Shown here: in pieces, positions 21,970 to 35,228 of the stretch
Layout of the letters: each line of letters begins with the position of its first letter
Position numbering within the stretch: position 1 is the first letter of the stretch
Assembly: GCA_031841125.1 (NCBI GenBank)
Contig: JAJSSI010000012.1
Coordinates: forward strand, 248,001-312,000
DNA: 64,000 nucleotides
Direction: 5' to 3'
DNA from: Acanthococcus lagerstroemiae
Taxonomy: Eukaryota; Arthropoda; Insecta; Hemiptera; Eriococcidae
The notes under the pieces: generated by a model
What the model saw: only the letters and a program-made list of their open reading frames with translations
Told to the model about the DNA's origin: nothing
Database searches by the model: none
Program-made: the position numbers and the translations under genes

Positions 21970-23908
21970 TAACCTCTGCCCATTTTTGGATATACGCCTC
22001 GACGTAGCTTCTCCACTTTATTTTATCCTGCGCTAATCTTTGCCACCTGGGGCCCCAGTTCTCTGACGAGTTCATCTGTCTATCTAGTTACTGGTCTACC
22101 TATCGTTCTTTTCCTTTGCAGCGTATCCAGTTGAGTAATTTTACTCCCCATCTGTTGCTATCCGCTGTCGCCAGATGCCCTACATATTTCCACTTTAATT
22201 GTTCGACATTATATCCTATGTCCCCGCCTCCCACCATTTTGTATAGCTTTGCATTTGAGATTTTGTCTACCCATCGCAGTCCTAGAAGTTTCCTCAACAT
22301 AGATCTGAACGTAATTTGTAGCTTCACCATTTGTTTCCTGTAAGGGACCAGGTTTGTGTTCCAGACTTGAGGGCTGGTACCGTTGAGCTATTTAGTGTTT
22401 CCATTTTGAGGGCGGTATTGAAATTCCGGCAAAAATACATTTTAATGCCCAGAAGTTGTTCCACCCCTTTTTAATACGCCTCATAATTTCTTTATCGCTT
22501 TCTTCGAAAATAATAATCTGTCCCACAGATCTTCGATTTCCGTTACCTCCTCTATCTCTTGCCCATCGATTATCAGATTTTTAATTTCCCTCTTCCGATT
22601 ATTTTTGATTTGCTACCATTCAGTTTGAGGCCAGCTTTTTTGCATTCCCTCAATAGCTTTTCTGCCATTTTCTTCAACTTCTTACTATTTTTTGCAAATA
22701 AGATAATATCGTTTGCGTACCTTAAATTACTTAGAAATTCTCCATTTATTTCTAGTCCCCTTCTTTTCCAGTTTAGATTGCGAAATACTTCTTCCAAAAT
22801 GAAGTTTAAGAGGTTTGGGGACAAGGTATCCCCTTTTTGAACCCTGCTCCCAATTTTGAATTCCCTTCCTTTGCTTTTAAGGCTGGCTCTTGCACTCGAA
22901 TTTGCATAGCAATTCTGTATATGACTTTAATAAACCCACTTTCAATTCCCTTATTTTCCAGTCCTTTCAACATATATTCGTATATGTATTTATAATCCAC
23001 TGAATCAAATGCCTTCTGAAAGCCTATGAAAAATATTTCGCTTTCCACATCATATTCGTGTGTTTTTTCAATAATTTGGTTCACAACGAAAATGTTCTGT
23101 ACAGTTAAAAAGCCTTTTCTGAATCCCGCCTGTTCATTCCCCTGATGATTTGAATCCAGATGGTTATACATACGTCTTTTTAAGACTGCCATACATGCTT
23201 TAAAGATGTTCGATGTTAAGCATATTGGCCTGTAATTTTCAATGAGTTCCTTCCCTCCTTGTTTGTGTAATAATATTATTTTGGCCAAGTTCCACTGTTT
23301 TGGACATGTTTTCATAATTCCGATTTTGTTAAATAATTTAGCCTGGTGTGGCACTCTCTGATCGCCAAACCTCTTCAGCTTTTCGTTCGTAATTCCATCC
23401 GGTCCTGGGGCTATGTCATTTTTCAGTCTACGTATTTAGTACGTATTCCACTTCTCTCTCCATTATTTCCGGGATTTCTCCCTCCTTTCACCCCCCAGTT
23501 TTTGCTATTTTCATGAGCTCGTTTTGCTCGCGGTAAAAGTCCTCGTAAAAAATTGTTGCTGCCTCTACAATTTCTTCTTGATTTTGAGTCACTTTTCCTG
23601 TCTGAATCTTTTAGCTTCAGCATAACGTCTCTCCTGCCACCGAGTTCGAGCCTAACTTTTTTGGTGGACCAACTTTCTTCCAAAATATCTTGCATTTTTT
23701 CCTAATCATATTTCTTAATATGTTCTCCAACATTTTTCGACACCAATTTTTGTATTTTAGTTCGCTTAGGTTTGTCCAATGGTGTTTTATTTCTATTTTT
23801 CCAAAGGTTATTCTTCCTGATTCGAGAGTCTATTTTGAAAGCTTATCCCTGGTTTTCTCTTTAGCCCTCGTCACTCCAAACTCTTCAACCGTGTATTTTA
23901 AAGCTTGA
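21970..23908 (-). pseudogene. RTE-clade non-LTR reverse transcriptase remnant, copy A
   Basis: Read on the minus strand, blocks of one reverse transcriptase follow in order. They are the N-terminal palm (PKQWNLAKIILLHKQGGKEL, 23,354-22,806), the catalytic palm (LRYANDIILFAKN, 22,824-22,573), a thumb/C-terminal region (LLGLRWVDKISNAKLYKM, 22,330-22,100) and the terminal YVEAYIQKWA signature near 22,010-21,976. RTE retrotransposons end this way. Frameshifts separate the blocks, and the catalytic YADD is YAND. The endonuclease domain is missing. The copy is truncated exactly at the inversion junction 23,908. Confidence 0.8.
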
Positions 23909-24117
23909 TCCATGTGCTTTGTAATACAGTACAACAGAAAGATGTGCGCACTGAGACGAAATTAGGTGGCCCACAGTGCACCAAAGAACTTTCAGATGTA
24001 AATACCCATCTTGTGGATGCCCCGTGTAATAAAAGCGAGGCCTCATTCAGAAAATAAATGTTTGTGTATGAAACCATAATGCATTGCAAAGGAATAGCTC
24101 ATTTCAGCAGTTTTAAA
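23909..24117. repeat. Direct-orientation relic of the unit's hAT-like segment
   Basis: This stretch (TGTGCTTTGTAATACAGTAC and following GAGGCCTCATTCAGAAAATA) is homologous to 29,123-29,330 in direct orientation and leads into the 110-bp repeats of unit 1. It abuts the inverted copy, so 23,908/23,909 is an inversion breakpoint. Confidence 0.7.
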
Positions 24118-24149
24118 CATGTAACTGAAAAACGGAAGGTGCTCACCAC

Positions 24150-26690
24150 CCTAACACCGAAAATCTAATTCTCGATTTTTCAGCTTCTCAAAGTTATTCT
24201 TGGTGAACGACTTATTTTTTCAATTCAAATAATACGTTAACCCTCTTCTAATAATTTACGTTTGTTTTAATAATAGTTAGATTGTAGAAGCAAGGCAATA
24301 ACACTCTCAGTAAATAAAAATAATAATATAATATTGTGGACCCGATGGACTGTCTCCGCCCCCAACTCCGGAAATTGAATTCTCTATTTTGTCGGCTTAA
24401 GAAATAATTTTCCGTGAGCCCATGCTTATTTCATTGTTCGAAGTATTTTGTGGACCCGAGGACGAGTGATCCGCCGCCCACAACTTCGAAGATCTAATTC
24501 TTGATTTTTCGATTGTCAGAAATATTTTTGGTGACCATTATTGTATTTCAATTGGAATCTTTTATGGGGCCGAGGGGTCGACCGTGCCTCCAACTTTGGA
24601 AGTCCAATTCTCGAATATTCAGGCTTTATAAATAATTTTCCGCGAACCTCTTATTTTGTTGATCGAAGCTTTTTGTGGATCAGACGGGTGCCCCCTCCCC
24701 CTCCCCAACTTCCGACCACAAAAATATTATTTTCGATATTTTAGCCTTTAAAAGTACGTATAGTTGCTATAATTTATTTTTCGGTCGAAATCTAATGTGG
24801 ATTTGAGAGGTAAAACGCATCCCGAATTCCTGGAAATCTACCTCTCGATGCTTCAAACTTTACAATTGTTTTTAACTTCTTTTTGCGATTGATACATTCT
24901 GTAGACTCAAAAAGTAGACCCCCGTCCAAACCCTGAAAGTGTAATTATTGATTTTTCGGCCTTTAAAAAATTACTTTCGAAGAACTGTTTATGTTTTCTA
25001 CTGAAATCATTTGTAGGGCCAAAGGACTGACTCTGCTCCCAAAACTCCGGAAGTATAATTCTCGATTCTTCAATCTTCAACAATAGTTTTTTTTTGAACC
25101 CCTTACTTTGTTAATCGATTTATTGTATGGATCAGAGGGAAGGATTCCTCGCCTCCCAACTCCGGTCATGAAATTCTTGATTGTTAGGGGTAGAAAGATG
25201 ATTTTCCATAACCCTTCTATTGTTTGATCGAAATCATATGTGGACCCAAGGGATAGTCCCCCCCCTCGCCTCCTAAAATATAAATCTCGATTTTCCGGGC
25301 TTTCAAATTTATTCTTGATGAAATTTTTATTTTTTCGATTCAAATCTATTGTGGTCCCGATGGGTTGACCCCACCTCCAACTCTGGAAATCAAATTCTCG
25401 ATTTTTCAGGCTTAAAAATCATTTTTCGATAAACTTATATTTATGTTGGATCGAAGTCTTTTATGGATCCAAGGGGTGGACCCCCACTTTAACGCCGAAA
25501 ATCTACAGGCTTGAAAAATTGTTTTCCGTAAAACCATAGTTGTTGTATTATAAGCCTCCTGTGGACTCGAATGGTGGTGCCCCCACCCACAAGTCCGAAC
25601 ATTCTAATTCACGAATTTTCAGCATATAAAAATATTTTAGGTAACCTTTTTATTTTTTTCAATTCGTAGATTTTTGGGGGCTGAGGAGTGCACCCCCGCT
25701 CCCAACTCTGTAAGTCTAATTCATGATTTTCCGTCTTGAACAGGACTTTTCCGCGAACCCCTTATTTTGTCGATCTAACTACTTTGTGCATCTAAGGAGT
25801 GGACCCCACTCCCAACTCCGATAATCAAATTCTCGATTTTTCAGACTTAAGAAATAATTCTCCTTGAAACTCTTTTGTTCTGATCGGAAGTGTTTTGTGG
25901 ACCCGAGGAGTAGAATTTTCAATTTTTCGGTCTTTAAAAATATTTTTGGAGACCTTTTTATTTTTTCAATTGGGATCTTTCGTGCAGCCGTTTATCTACT
26001 TTAAACATTATTCTTCGATAAATGTGACCGTCCAAATTAAAAGGGCACGTCGGTCCAAAACATTAATTTTACAGGAGACACTTAAAGATTAAAATGGGAA
26101 TCTCGAGAACGCGATAGCCTATAGACGTCCACCACTCTTGCGCTCTATCACTTTTGCTTTTTCGAGTTCACAGACTCCAGTGTTAAACAGTACTCTTTGA
26201 CTTTCCAAAATCGAACATAATCTCAAAGTCGATTTTTTTGGACCGAAGTGCCCTTTCAGTATGGACAGTCACAAATTTTTATTTTTTCCATCTAATTGTT
26301 TTGGTGATCCGATGGTGGAGCCCCGCCTCAGGCTTTGAAAATTTAACTCTCGATTTTTCAGAATTTAATGCTTATTCTTCGAGTACTTTTTATTCTCACG
26401 ATCTGAATCTTTTGTGGACTCGAGAGTAGACCCCTTTTTCCTGGTTGTTCGAATTTTGAAACTTATGTTTCATAAACTTGATTATTTGTTTCGATCGGTA
26501 GTTTTGTGAAGCCAAGAGATAGATTGTGGCCCCAGCTTTGAAAATTTAATTATCGATTTTTCGGATCTGGTTGAACTTTTTATTTTTCCTATTTCATCTT
26601 TCATGAGTTGGAGGGGTGTACCCCACCTTCAACTTCGAAAATCTGTTTCTCAATTTTAGAGACTTTATTGACGACGGTCTGTGAATTGAA
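24150..26690. repeat. Degenerate ~110-bp tandem repeat block of unit 1
   Basis: Each repeat reads roughly TTTGTGGACCCGAGGGGT, C-rich CCCCAACTCC, AATCTAATTCTCGATTTTTC, AGGCTTNAAAAATAATTTTC, TTATTTTNTCGATCGAA. Copies start about every 105-115 bp, with the GTGGACCCGA variant near 24,338, 24,450, 25,242 and 25,898. Divergence between copies is high, while the block as a whole is nearly identical in unit 2. It has no credible coding content. Confidence 0.8.
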
Positions 26691-28805
26691 ATCTCATATG
26701 GATAAGTATAATTGAGCATCCCGGCGCAGTGAGTCCAGTATAAAAATCACAGAACGGGTAAAGGGAAAAGAAGGCAGATTATCCCAGTCAGAAAGGAAGA
26801 GGACGCACGCCAGAAACTAAGATCAGTGCAAGAGGAAATGAAAGTCGAGGAAAATTTTTACGACAGTATGGATCAAGCTTTAAAAAACACGGTTGAAGAG
26901 TTTGGAGTGACGAGGGCTAAAGAGAAAACCAGGGATAAACTTTCAAAATAGACTCTCGAATCAGGAAGAATAACCTTTGGAAAAAAAGAAATAAAACACC
27001 ATTGAACAAACCTGAGCGAACTAAAATACAAAAATTGGTGAAGAAAAATGTTAGAGAACATATTAAGAAATATGATTAGGAAAGAATTCAAGATATTTTG
27101 GAAGAAAGTTGGTCCACCAAAAAAGTTAGGCTCGAACTCGGTGGCAGGAGAGACGTTATGCTGAAGCTAAAAGATTCAGACAGGAAAAGTGACTCAAAAT
27201 CAAGAAGAAATTGTAGAGGCAGCAACAATTTTTTACGAAGACTTTTACCGCGAGCAAAACGAGCTCATGAAAATAGCAAAGACTGGAGGGTGAAAGGAGG
27301 AAGAAATCCCGGAAATAATGGAGAGAGAAGTGGAATACGTACGCAATACATAGACTGAAAAATGACATAGCCCCAGGACCGGATGGAATTACGAACGAAA
27401 TGCTGAAAAGGTTTGGCGATCAGAGAGTGCCACACCAGGCTAAAATATTTAACAAAATCGGAATTATGAAAACATGTCCAAAACAGTGGAACATGGCCAA
27501 AATAATATTATTACACAAACAAGGAGGGAAGGAACTCATTGAAAATTACAAGCCAATATGCTTAACATCGAACATTTTTAAAGCATGTATGGCAGTCTTA
27601 AAAAGACGTATGTATAACCATTTGGATTCAAATCATCAGGGGAATGAACAGGCGGGATTCAGAAAAGGCTTCTCAACTGTAAAGAATATTTTCGTTGTGA
27701 GCCAAATTATTGAAAAAACACACGAATATGATGTGGAAAGCGAAATATTTTTCATAGGCTTTCAGAAGGCATTTGATTCAGTGGATCATAAATACATATA
27801 TATGTTGAAAGCACTGGAAAATAAGGGAATTGAAAGTGGGTTTATTAAAGTCATATACAGAATTGCTATGCAAATTCGAGTGCAAGAGCCAGCCTTAAAA
27901 GCAAAGGAAGGGAATTCAAAATTGGGAGCAGGGTTCAAAAAGGGGATACCTTGTCCCCAAACCTCTTAAACTTCATTTTGGAAGAAGTATTTCGCAATCT
28001 AAACTGGAAAAGAAGGGGACTAGAAATAAATGGAGAATTTCTAAGTAATTTAAGGTACGCAAACGATATTATCTTATTTGCAAAAAATAGTAAGAAGTTG
28101 AAGAAAATGGCAGAAAAGCTATTGAGGGAATGCAAAAAAGCTGGCCTCAAACTGAATGGTAGCAAATCAAAAATAATCGGAAGAGGGAAATTAAAAATCT
28201 GATAATCGATGGGCAAGAGATAGAGGAGGTAACGGAAATCGAAGATCTGTGGGACAGATTATTATTTTCGAAGAAAGCGATAAAGAAATTATGAGGCGTA
28301 TTAAAAAGGGGTGGAACAACTTCTGGGCATTAAAATGTATTTTTTGCCGGAATTTCAAAACCGCCCTCAAAATGGAAACACTAAATAGCTCAACGGTACC
28401 AGCCCTCAAGTATGGAGTACAAACCTGGTTCTTTACAGGAGACAAATCGTGAAGCTACAAATTACGTTCAGATCTATGTTGAGGAAACTTCTAGGACTGC
28501 GATGGGTAGACAAAATCTCAAATGCAAAGCTATACAAAATGGTGGGAGGCGGGGACATAGGATATAATGTCGAACAATTAAAGTGGAAATATGTAGGGCA
28601 TCTGGCGACAGCGGATAGCAACAGATGGGGAGTAAATTTACTCAACTGGATGCGCTGCAAAGGAAAAGAACGATAGGTAGACCAGTAACTAGATAGACAG
28701 ATGAACTCGTCAGAGAACTGGGGCCCCGGGTGGCAAAGATTAGCGCAGGATAAAATAAAGTGGAGAAGCTACGTCGAGGCGTATATCCAAAAATGGGCAG
28801 AGGTT
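26690..28805 (+). pseudogene. RTE-clade non-LTR reverse transcriptase remnant, copy B
   Basis: In plus orientation the order is: a linker region (AKEKTRDKLSK then a stop), GPDGITNEMLKRFGDQRVPH (near 27,380), a palm with QKAFDSVDHKYIYMLKALEN (27,400-27,969), a frameshift, SPNLLNFILEEVFRNLNWKR with LRYANDIILFAKN (27,951-28,202), a frameshift, GQIIIFEESDKEIMRRIKKG (28,249-28,452), then RSMLRKLLGLRWVDKISNAK (28,449-28,676) and WQRLAQDK...YVEAYIQKWA up to about 28,795. This is the RT core and C terminus of an RTE-type element. Endonuclease is absent. YAND replaces YADD, so the enzyme is dead. Confidence 0.82.
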
Positions 28806-29699
28806 ACTCACTCACGTTTGGTCGACAAACAGCGCAAAATGTGCCTGCCCATTTAAATTTTTCAATCACTTTATTTCTCCCTAAATTGATCAGCGCCGCC
28901 GCACGTTTTTCGACTGTCGTCGCAACATACGCTTATTTTATTTTTGTAAGTATTTTATAGATGCCTACATTTTTCAACATACCGGCGCCGCAGCGTCAAA
29001 ATGGCGGCGACGCACCGGGCAATTTCCCGAATTGCCCTATGGCCCATCCGCCCCTGGAAGAGGCTCAAGGTGACAGGTCCACTTTCATTGAGTAGAGTCT
29101 GTGAAAAAACACATATGTATGTGCTTTGTAATACAGTACAACAGAAAGATGTATACACTGTGACGAAATTAAGAGGCCCACAGTGTACCAAAGAGCCTTC
29201 AGATGAAAGTAGCATCTTGTGGATGCCCCGTGTCAATGAAAGCGAGGCCTCATTCAGAAAATAAATATTTTTGTATGAAACCATACTGCATTGGAAAGAA
29301 GTAGTTGACTTCAGCAGTTTTTAAACGTGTAACTGAAAGACGGAAGCTATCTTGGACTTGAGTGATGAAGCCAGTCCTGAACTCTGAAAATCTAATTCTG
29401 GATTTTTCAAATTTCTGATATATTTTACGTAAACCCCCCTTTTTTCAACTGATACATTTTGTACACTGGAAAAGTGAACTCGCGCCCCCAACACCAAAAG
29501 AGTATATTTTCGAGTTTTCGTTGGTGAACTTTTTTTTTCGTTTTAAATAATTTGTGGTTCTGAGGGGTCGACCGCACCCCAACTCCAGTAATTAAATTCT
29601 CGATTGTAGGTGTTAAAAAACAATTTTCCATAAACCCCTTATTTTTAATCGAGATCTTTTGTGGATCAAGGAATAACTCTCCCACCCACGACGAAAATC

Positions 29700-32600
29700 A
29701 AAAAAACTCGATTTTTCAGCTTCTCAAAGTTATTCTTGGTGAACGACTTATGTTTTCAATTCAAATAATACGTTAATCCTCTTCTAATAATTTACGTTTG
29801 TTTTAATAATAGTTTGATTATAGCAGCAAAGCAGTAACACTCTCAGTAAATAAAAAAAATAATATAATATTGTGGACCCAATGGACTGTCTCCGCCCCCA
29901 ACTCCGGAAATTGAATTCTTTATTTTATCGGCTTAAGAAATAATTTTCCGTGAGCCCATGCTTATTTCTTTGTTCACAGTATTTTGTGGACCCGAGGACG
30001 AGTGATCCGCCGCCCACAACTTCGAAAATCTAATTCTTGATTTTTCGATCGTCAGAAATATTTTTGGTGACAATTTTTGTATTTCAATTGGAATCTTTTA
30101 TGGAGCCGAGGGGTCGAGCGTGCCTCCAACTTTGGAAGTCCAATTCTCGAATATTTAGGCTTTATAAATAATTTTCCGCGAACCTCTTATTTTGTTGATC
30201 GAAGCTTTTTGTGGATCAGACGGGTGCCCCCTCCCCATCCCCAACTTCCGACCACAAAAATATTATTTTCGATATTTTAGCCTTTAAAAGTACGTATAGT
30301 TGCTATAATTTATTTTTCGGTCGAAATCTAATGTGGATTTGAGAGGTAAAACGCATCCCGAATTCCTGGAAATCTACCTCTCGATGCTTCAAACTTTACA
30401 ATTGTTTTTAACTTCTTTTTGCGATTGATACATTCTGTAGACTCAAAAAGTAGACCCCCGTCCAAACCCTGAAAGTGTAATTATTGATTTTTCGGCCTTT
30501 AAAAAATTACTTTCGAAGAACTGTTTATGTTTTCTACTGAAATCATTTGTAGGGCCAAAGGACTGACTCTGCTCCCAAAACTCCGGAAGTATAATTCTCG
30601 ATTCTTCAATCTTCAACAATAGTTTTTTTTTGAACCCCTTACTTTGTTAATCGATTTATTGTATGGATCAGAGGGAAGGATTCCTCGCCTCCCAACTCCG
30701 GTCATGAAATTCTTGATTGTTAGGGGTAGAAAGATGATTTTCCATAACCCTTCTATTGTTTGATCGAAATCATATGTGGACCCAAGGGATAGTCCCCCCC
30801 CCGCCTCCTAAAATATAAATCTCGATTTTCCGGGCTTTCAAATTTATTCTTGATGAAATTTTTATTTTTTCGATTCAAATCTATTGTGGTCCCGATGGGT
30901 TGACCCCACCTCCAACTCTGGAAATCAAATTCTCGATTTTTCAGGCTTAAAAATCATTTTCGATAAACTTATATTTATGTTGGATCGAAGTCTTTTATGG
31001 ATCCAAGGGGTGGACCCCACTTTAACGCCGAAAATCTACAGGCTTGAAAAATTGTTTTCCGTAAAACCATAGTTGTTGTATTATAAGCCTCCTGTGGACT
31101 CGAATGGTGGTGCCCCCACCCACAAGTCCGAACATTCTAATTCACGAATTTTCAGCATATAAAAATATTTTAGGTAACCTTTTTATTTTTTTCAATTCGT
31201 AGATTTTTGGGGGCTGAGGAGTGCACCCCCGCTCCCAACTCTGTAAGTCTAATTCATGATTTTCCGTCTTGAACAGGACTTTTCCGCGAACCCCTTATTT
31301 TGTCGATCTAACTACTTTGTGCATCTAAGGAGTGGACCCCACTCCCAACTCCGATAATCAAATTCTCGATTTTTCAGACTTAAGAAATAATTCTCCTTGA
31401 AACTCTTTTGTTCTGATCGGAAGTGTTTTGTGGACCCGAGGAGTAGAATTTTCAATTTTTCGGTCTTTAAAAATATTTTTGGAGACCTTTTTATTTTTTC
31501 AATTGGGATCTTTCGTGCAGCCGTTTATCTACTTTAAACATTATTCTTCGATAAATGTGACCGTCCAAATTAAAAGGGCACGTCGGTCCAAAACATTAAT
31601 TTTACAGGAGACACTTAAAGATTAAAATGGGAATCTCGAGAACGCGATAGCCTATAGACGTCCACCACTCTTGCGCTCTATCACTTTTGCTTTTTCGAGT
31701 TCACAGACTCCAGTGTTAAACAGTACTCTTTGACTTTCCAAAATCGAACATAATCTCAAAGTCGATTTTTTTGGACCGAAGTGCCCTTTCAGTATGGACA
31801 GTCACAAATTTTTATTTTTTCCATCCAATTGTTTTGGTGATCCGATGGTGGAGCCCCGCCTCAGGCTTTGAAAATTTAACTCTCGATTTTTCAGAATTTA
31901 ATGCTTATTCTTCGAGTACTTTTTATTCTCACGATCTGAATCTTTTGTGGACTCGAGAGTAGACCCCTTTTTCCTGGTTGTTCGAATTTTGAAACTTATG
32001 TTTCATAAACTTGATTATTTGTTTCGATCGGTAGTTTTATGAAGCCAAGAGATAGATTGTGGCCCAAGCTTTGAAAATTTAATTATCGATTTTAGGATCT
32101 GGTTGAACTTTTATTTTTCCTATTTCATCTTTCATGAGTTGGAGGGGTGTCCCCCACCTCCAACTTCGAAAATCTGTTTCTCAATTTTAGAGACTTTATT
32201 GACGACGGTCTGTGAATTGAAATCTCATATGGATAAGTATAATTGAGCATCCCGGCGCAGTGAGTCCAGTATAAAAATCACAGAACGGGTAAAGGGAAAA
32301 GAAGGCAGATTATCCCAGTCAGAAAGGAAGAGGACGCACGCCAGAAACTAAGATCAGTGCAAGAGGAAATGAAAGTCGAGGAAAATTTTTACGACAGTAT
32401 GGATCAAGCTTTAAAAAACACGGTTGAAGAGTTTGGAGTGACGAGGGCTAAAGAGAAAACCAGGGATAAACTTTCAAAATAGACTCTCGAATCAGGAAGA
32501 ATAACCTTTGGAAAAAAAGAAATAAAACACCATTGAACAAACCTGAGCGAACTAAAATACAAAAATTGGTGAAGAAAAATGTTAGAGAACATATTAAGAA

Positions 32601-35228
32601 ATATGATTAGGAAAGAATTCAAGATATTTTGGAAGAAAGTTGGTCCACCAAAAAAGTTAGGCTCGAACTCGGTGGCAGGAGAGACGTTATGCTGAAGCTA
32701 AAAGATTCAGACAGGAAAAGTGACTCAAAATCAAGAAGAAATTGTAGAGGCAGCAACAATTTTTTACGAAGACTTTTACCGCGAGCAAAACGAGCTCATG
32801 AAAATAGCAAAGACTGGAGGGTGAAAGGAGGAAGAAATCCCGGAAATAATGGAGAGAGAAGTGGAATACGTACGCAATACATAGACTGAAAAATGACATA
32901 GCCCCAGGACCGGATGGAATTACGAACGAAATGCTGAAAAGGTTTGGCGATCAGAGAGTGCCACACCAGGCTAAAATATTTAACAAAATCGGAATTATGA
33001 AAACATGTCCAAAACAGTGGAACATGGCCAAAATAATATTATTACACAAACAAGGAGGGAAGGAACTCATTGAAAATTACAAGCCAATATGCTTAACATC
33101 GAACATTTTTAAAGCATGTATGGCAGTCTTAAAAAGACGTATGTATAACCATTTGGATTCAAATCATCAGGGGAATGAACAGGCGGGATTCAGAAAAGGC
33201 TTCTCAACTGTAAAGAATATTTTCGTTGTGAGCCAAATTATTGAAAAAACACACGAATATGATGTGGAAAGCGAAATATTTTTCATAGGCTTTCAGAAGG
33301 CATTTGATTCAGTGGATCATAAATACATATATATGTTGAAAGCACTGGAAAATAAGGGAATTGAAAGTGGGTTTATTAAAGTCATATACAGAATTGCTAT
33401 GCAAATTCGAGTGCAAGAGCCAGCCTTAAAAGCAAAGGAAGGAATTCAAAATTGGGAGCAGAGTTCAAAAAGGGGATACCTTGTCCCCAAACCTCTTAAA
33501 CTTCATTTTGGAAGAAGTATTTCGCAATCTAAACTGGAAAAGAAGGGGACTAGAAATAAATGGAGAATTTCTAAGTAATTTAAGGTACGCAAACGATATT
33601 ATCTTATTTGCAAAAAATAGTAAGAAGTTGAAGAAAATGGCAGAAAAGCTATTGAGGGAATGCAAAAAAGCTGGCCTCAAACTGAATGGTAGCAAATCAA
33701 AAATAATCGGAAGAGGGAAATTAAAAATCTGATAATCGATGGGCAAGAGATAGAGGAGGTAACGGAAATCGAAGATCTGTGGGACAGATTATTATTTTCG
33801 AAGAAAGCGATAAAGAAATTATGAGGCGTATTAAAAAGGGGTGGAACAACTTCTGGGCATTAAAATGTATTTTTTGCCGGAATTTCAAAACCGCCCTCAA
33901 AATGGAAACACTAAATAGCTCAACGGTACCAGCCCTCAAGTATGGAGTACAAACCTGGTTCTTTACAGGAGACAAATCGTGAAGCTACAAATTACGTTCA
34001 GATCTATGTTGAGGAAACTTCTAGGACTGCGATGGGTAGACAAAATCTCAAATGCAAAGCTATACAAAATGGTGGGAGGCGGGGACATAGGATATAATGT
34101 CGAACAATTAAAGTGGAAATATGTAGGGCATCTGGCGACAGCGGATAGCAACAGATGGGGAGTAAATTTACTCAACTGGATGCGCTGCAAAGGAAAAGAA
34201 CGATAGGTAGACCAGTAACTAGATAGACAGATGAACTCGTCAGAGAACTGGGGCCCCGGGTGGCAAAGATTAGCGCAGGATAAAATAAAGTGGAGAAGCT
34301 ACGTCGAGGCGTATATCCAAAAATGGGCAGAGGTTACTCACTCACGTTTGGTCGACAAACAGCGCAAAATGTGCCTGCCCATTTAAATTTTTCAATCACT
34401 TTATTTCTCCCTAAATTGATCAGCGCCGCCGCACGTTTTTCGACTGTCGTCGCAACATACGCTTATTTTATTTTTGTAAGTATTTTATAGATGCCTACAT
34501 TTTTCAACATACCGGCGCCGCAGCGTCAAAATGGCGGCGACGCACCGGGCAATTTCCCGAATTGCCCTATGGCCCATCCGCCCCTGGAAGAGGCTCAAGG
34601 TGACAGGTCCACTTTCATTGAGTAGAGTCTGTGAAAAAACACATATGTATGTGCTTTGTAATACAGTACAACAGAAAGATGTATACACTGTGACGAAATT
34701 AAGAGGCCCACAGTGTACCAAAGAGCCTTCAGATGAAAGTAGCATCTTGTGGATGCCCCGTGTCAATGAAAGCGAGGCCTCATTCAGAAAATAAATATTT
34801 TTGTATGAAACCATACTGCATTGGAAAGAAGTAGTTGACTTCAGCAGTTTTAAACGTGTAACTGAAAGACGGAAGCTATCTTGGACTTGAGTGATGAAGC
34901 CAGTCCTGAACTCTGAAAATCTAATTCTGGATTTTTCAAATTTCTGATATATTTTACGTAAACCCCCTTTTTTCAACTGATACATTTTGTACACTGGAAA
35001 AGTGAACTCGCGCCCCCAACACCAAAAGAGTATATTTTCGAGTTTTCGTTGGTGAACTTTTTTTTTCGTTTTAAATAATTTGTGGTTCTGAGGGGTCGAC
35101 CGCACCCCAACTCCAGTAATTAAATTCTCGATTGTAGGTGTTAAAAAACAATTTTCCATAAACCCCTTATTTTTAATCGAGATCTTTTGTGGATCAAGGA
35201 ATAACTCTCCCACCCACGACGAAAATCA
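29700..35228 (+). repeat. Composite tandem unit 2 (about 5.53 kb)
   Basis: It is nearly identical to unit 1, with offsets of 5,530-5,536 bp across the whole length. Observed differences are single-base indels (for example one G lost near 33,441 relative to 27,912, and C-run lengths near 30,793) and scattered substitutions. This indicates a recent tandem duplication. Confidence 0.92.
32220..34335 (+). pseudogene. RTE-clade non-LTR reverse transcriptase remnant, copy C
   Basis: Colinear with copy B at 5,530 bp distance, with the same frameshifts and the same YAND catalytic box (33,481-33,732). One base is missing near 33,441, which extends the first palm frame out of register into the next block. 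The shared lesions show that it arose by DNA duplication after the element had died. Confidence 0.82.

Larger units (their letters stand above)
20230..23908 (-). repeat. Inverted partial copy of the 5.53-kb composite unit
   Basis: The stretch from about 20,965 to 23,908 is the reverse complement of about 26,870-29,830. It includes the RTE-like remnant (21,970-23,900), the hAT-like end (AGGGGCGGATGGGCC near 21,721) and the flanking 110-bp repeats. Beyond 20,499 leftwards it continues as the inverse of 40,540-40,745. Several protein-level windows match exactly, so the copies are young. A CACTA-type MITE interrupts it at 20,499-20,961. Confidence 0.88.
24118..29699 (+). repeat. Composite tandem unit 1 (about 5.5 kb)
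   Basis: The order is about 2.6 kb of degenerate 110-bp repeats, an RTE-like remnant (26,690-28,805), a segment with a hAT-like end (GCCCATCCGCCCCTGG near 29,042), then more 110-bp repeats. Landmarks recur at a constant offset of 5,528-5,536 bp in unit 2. Confidence 0.9.
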
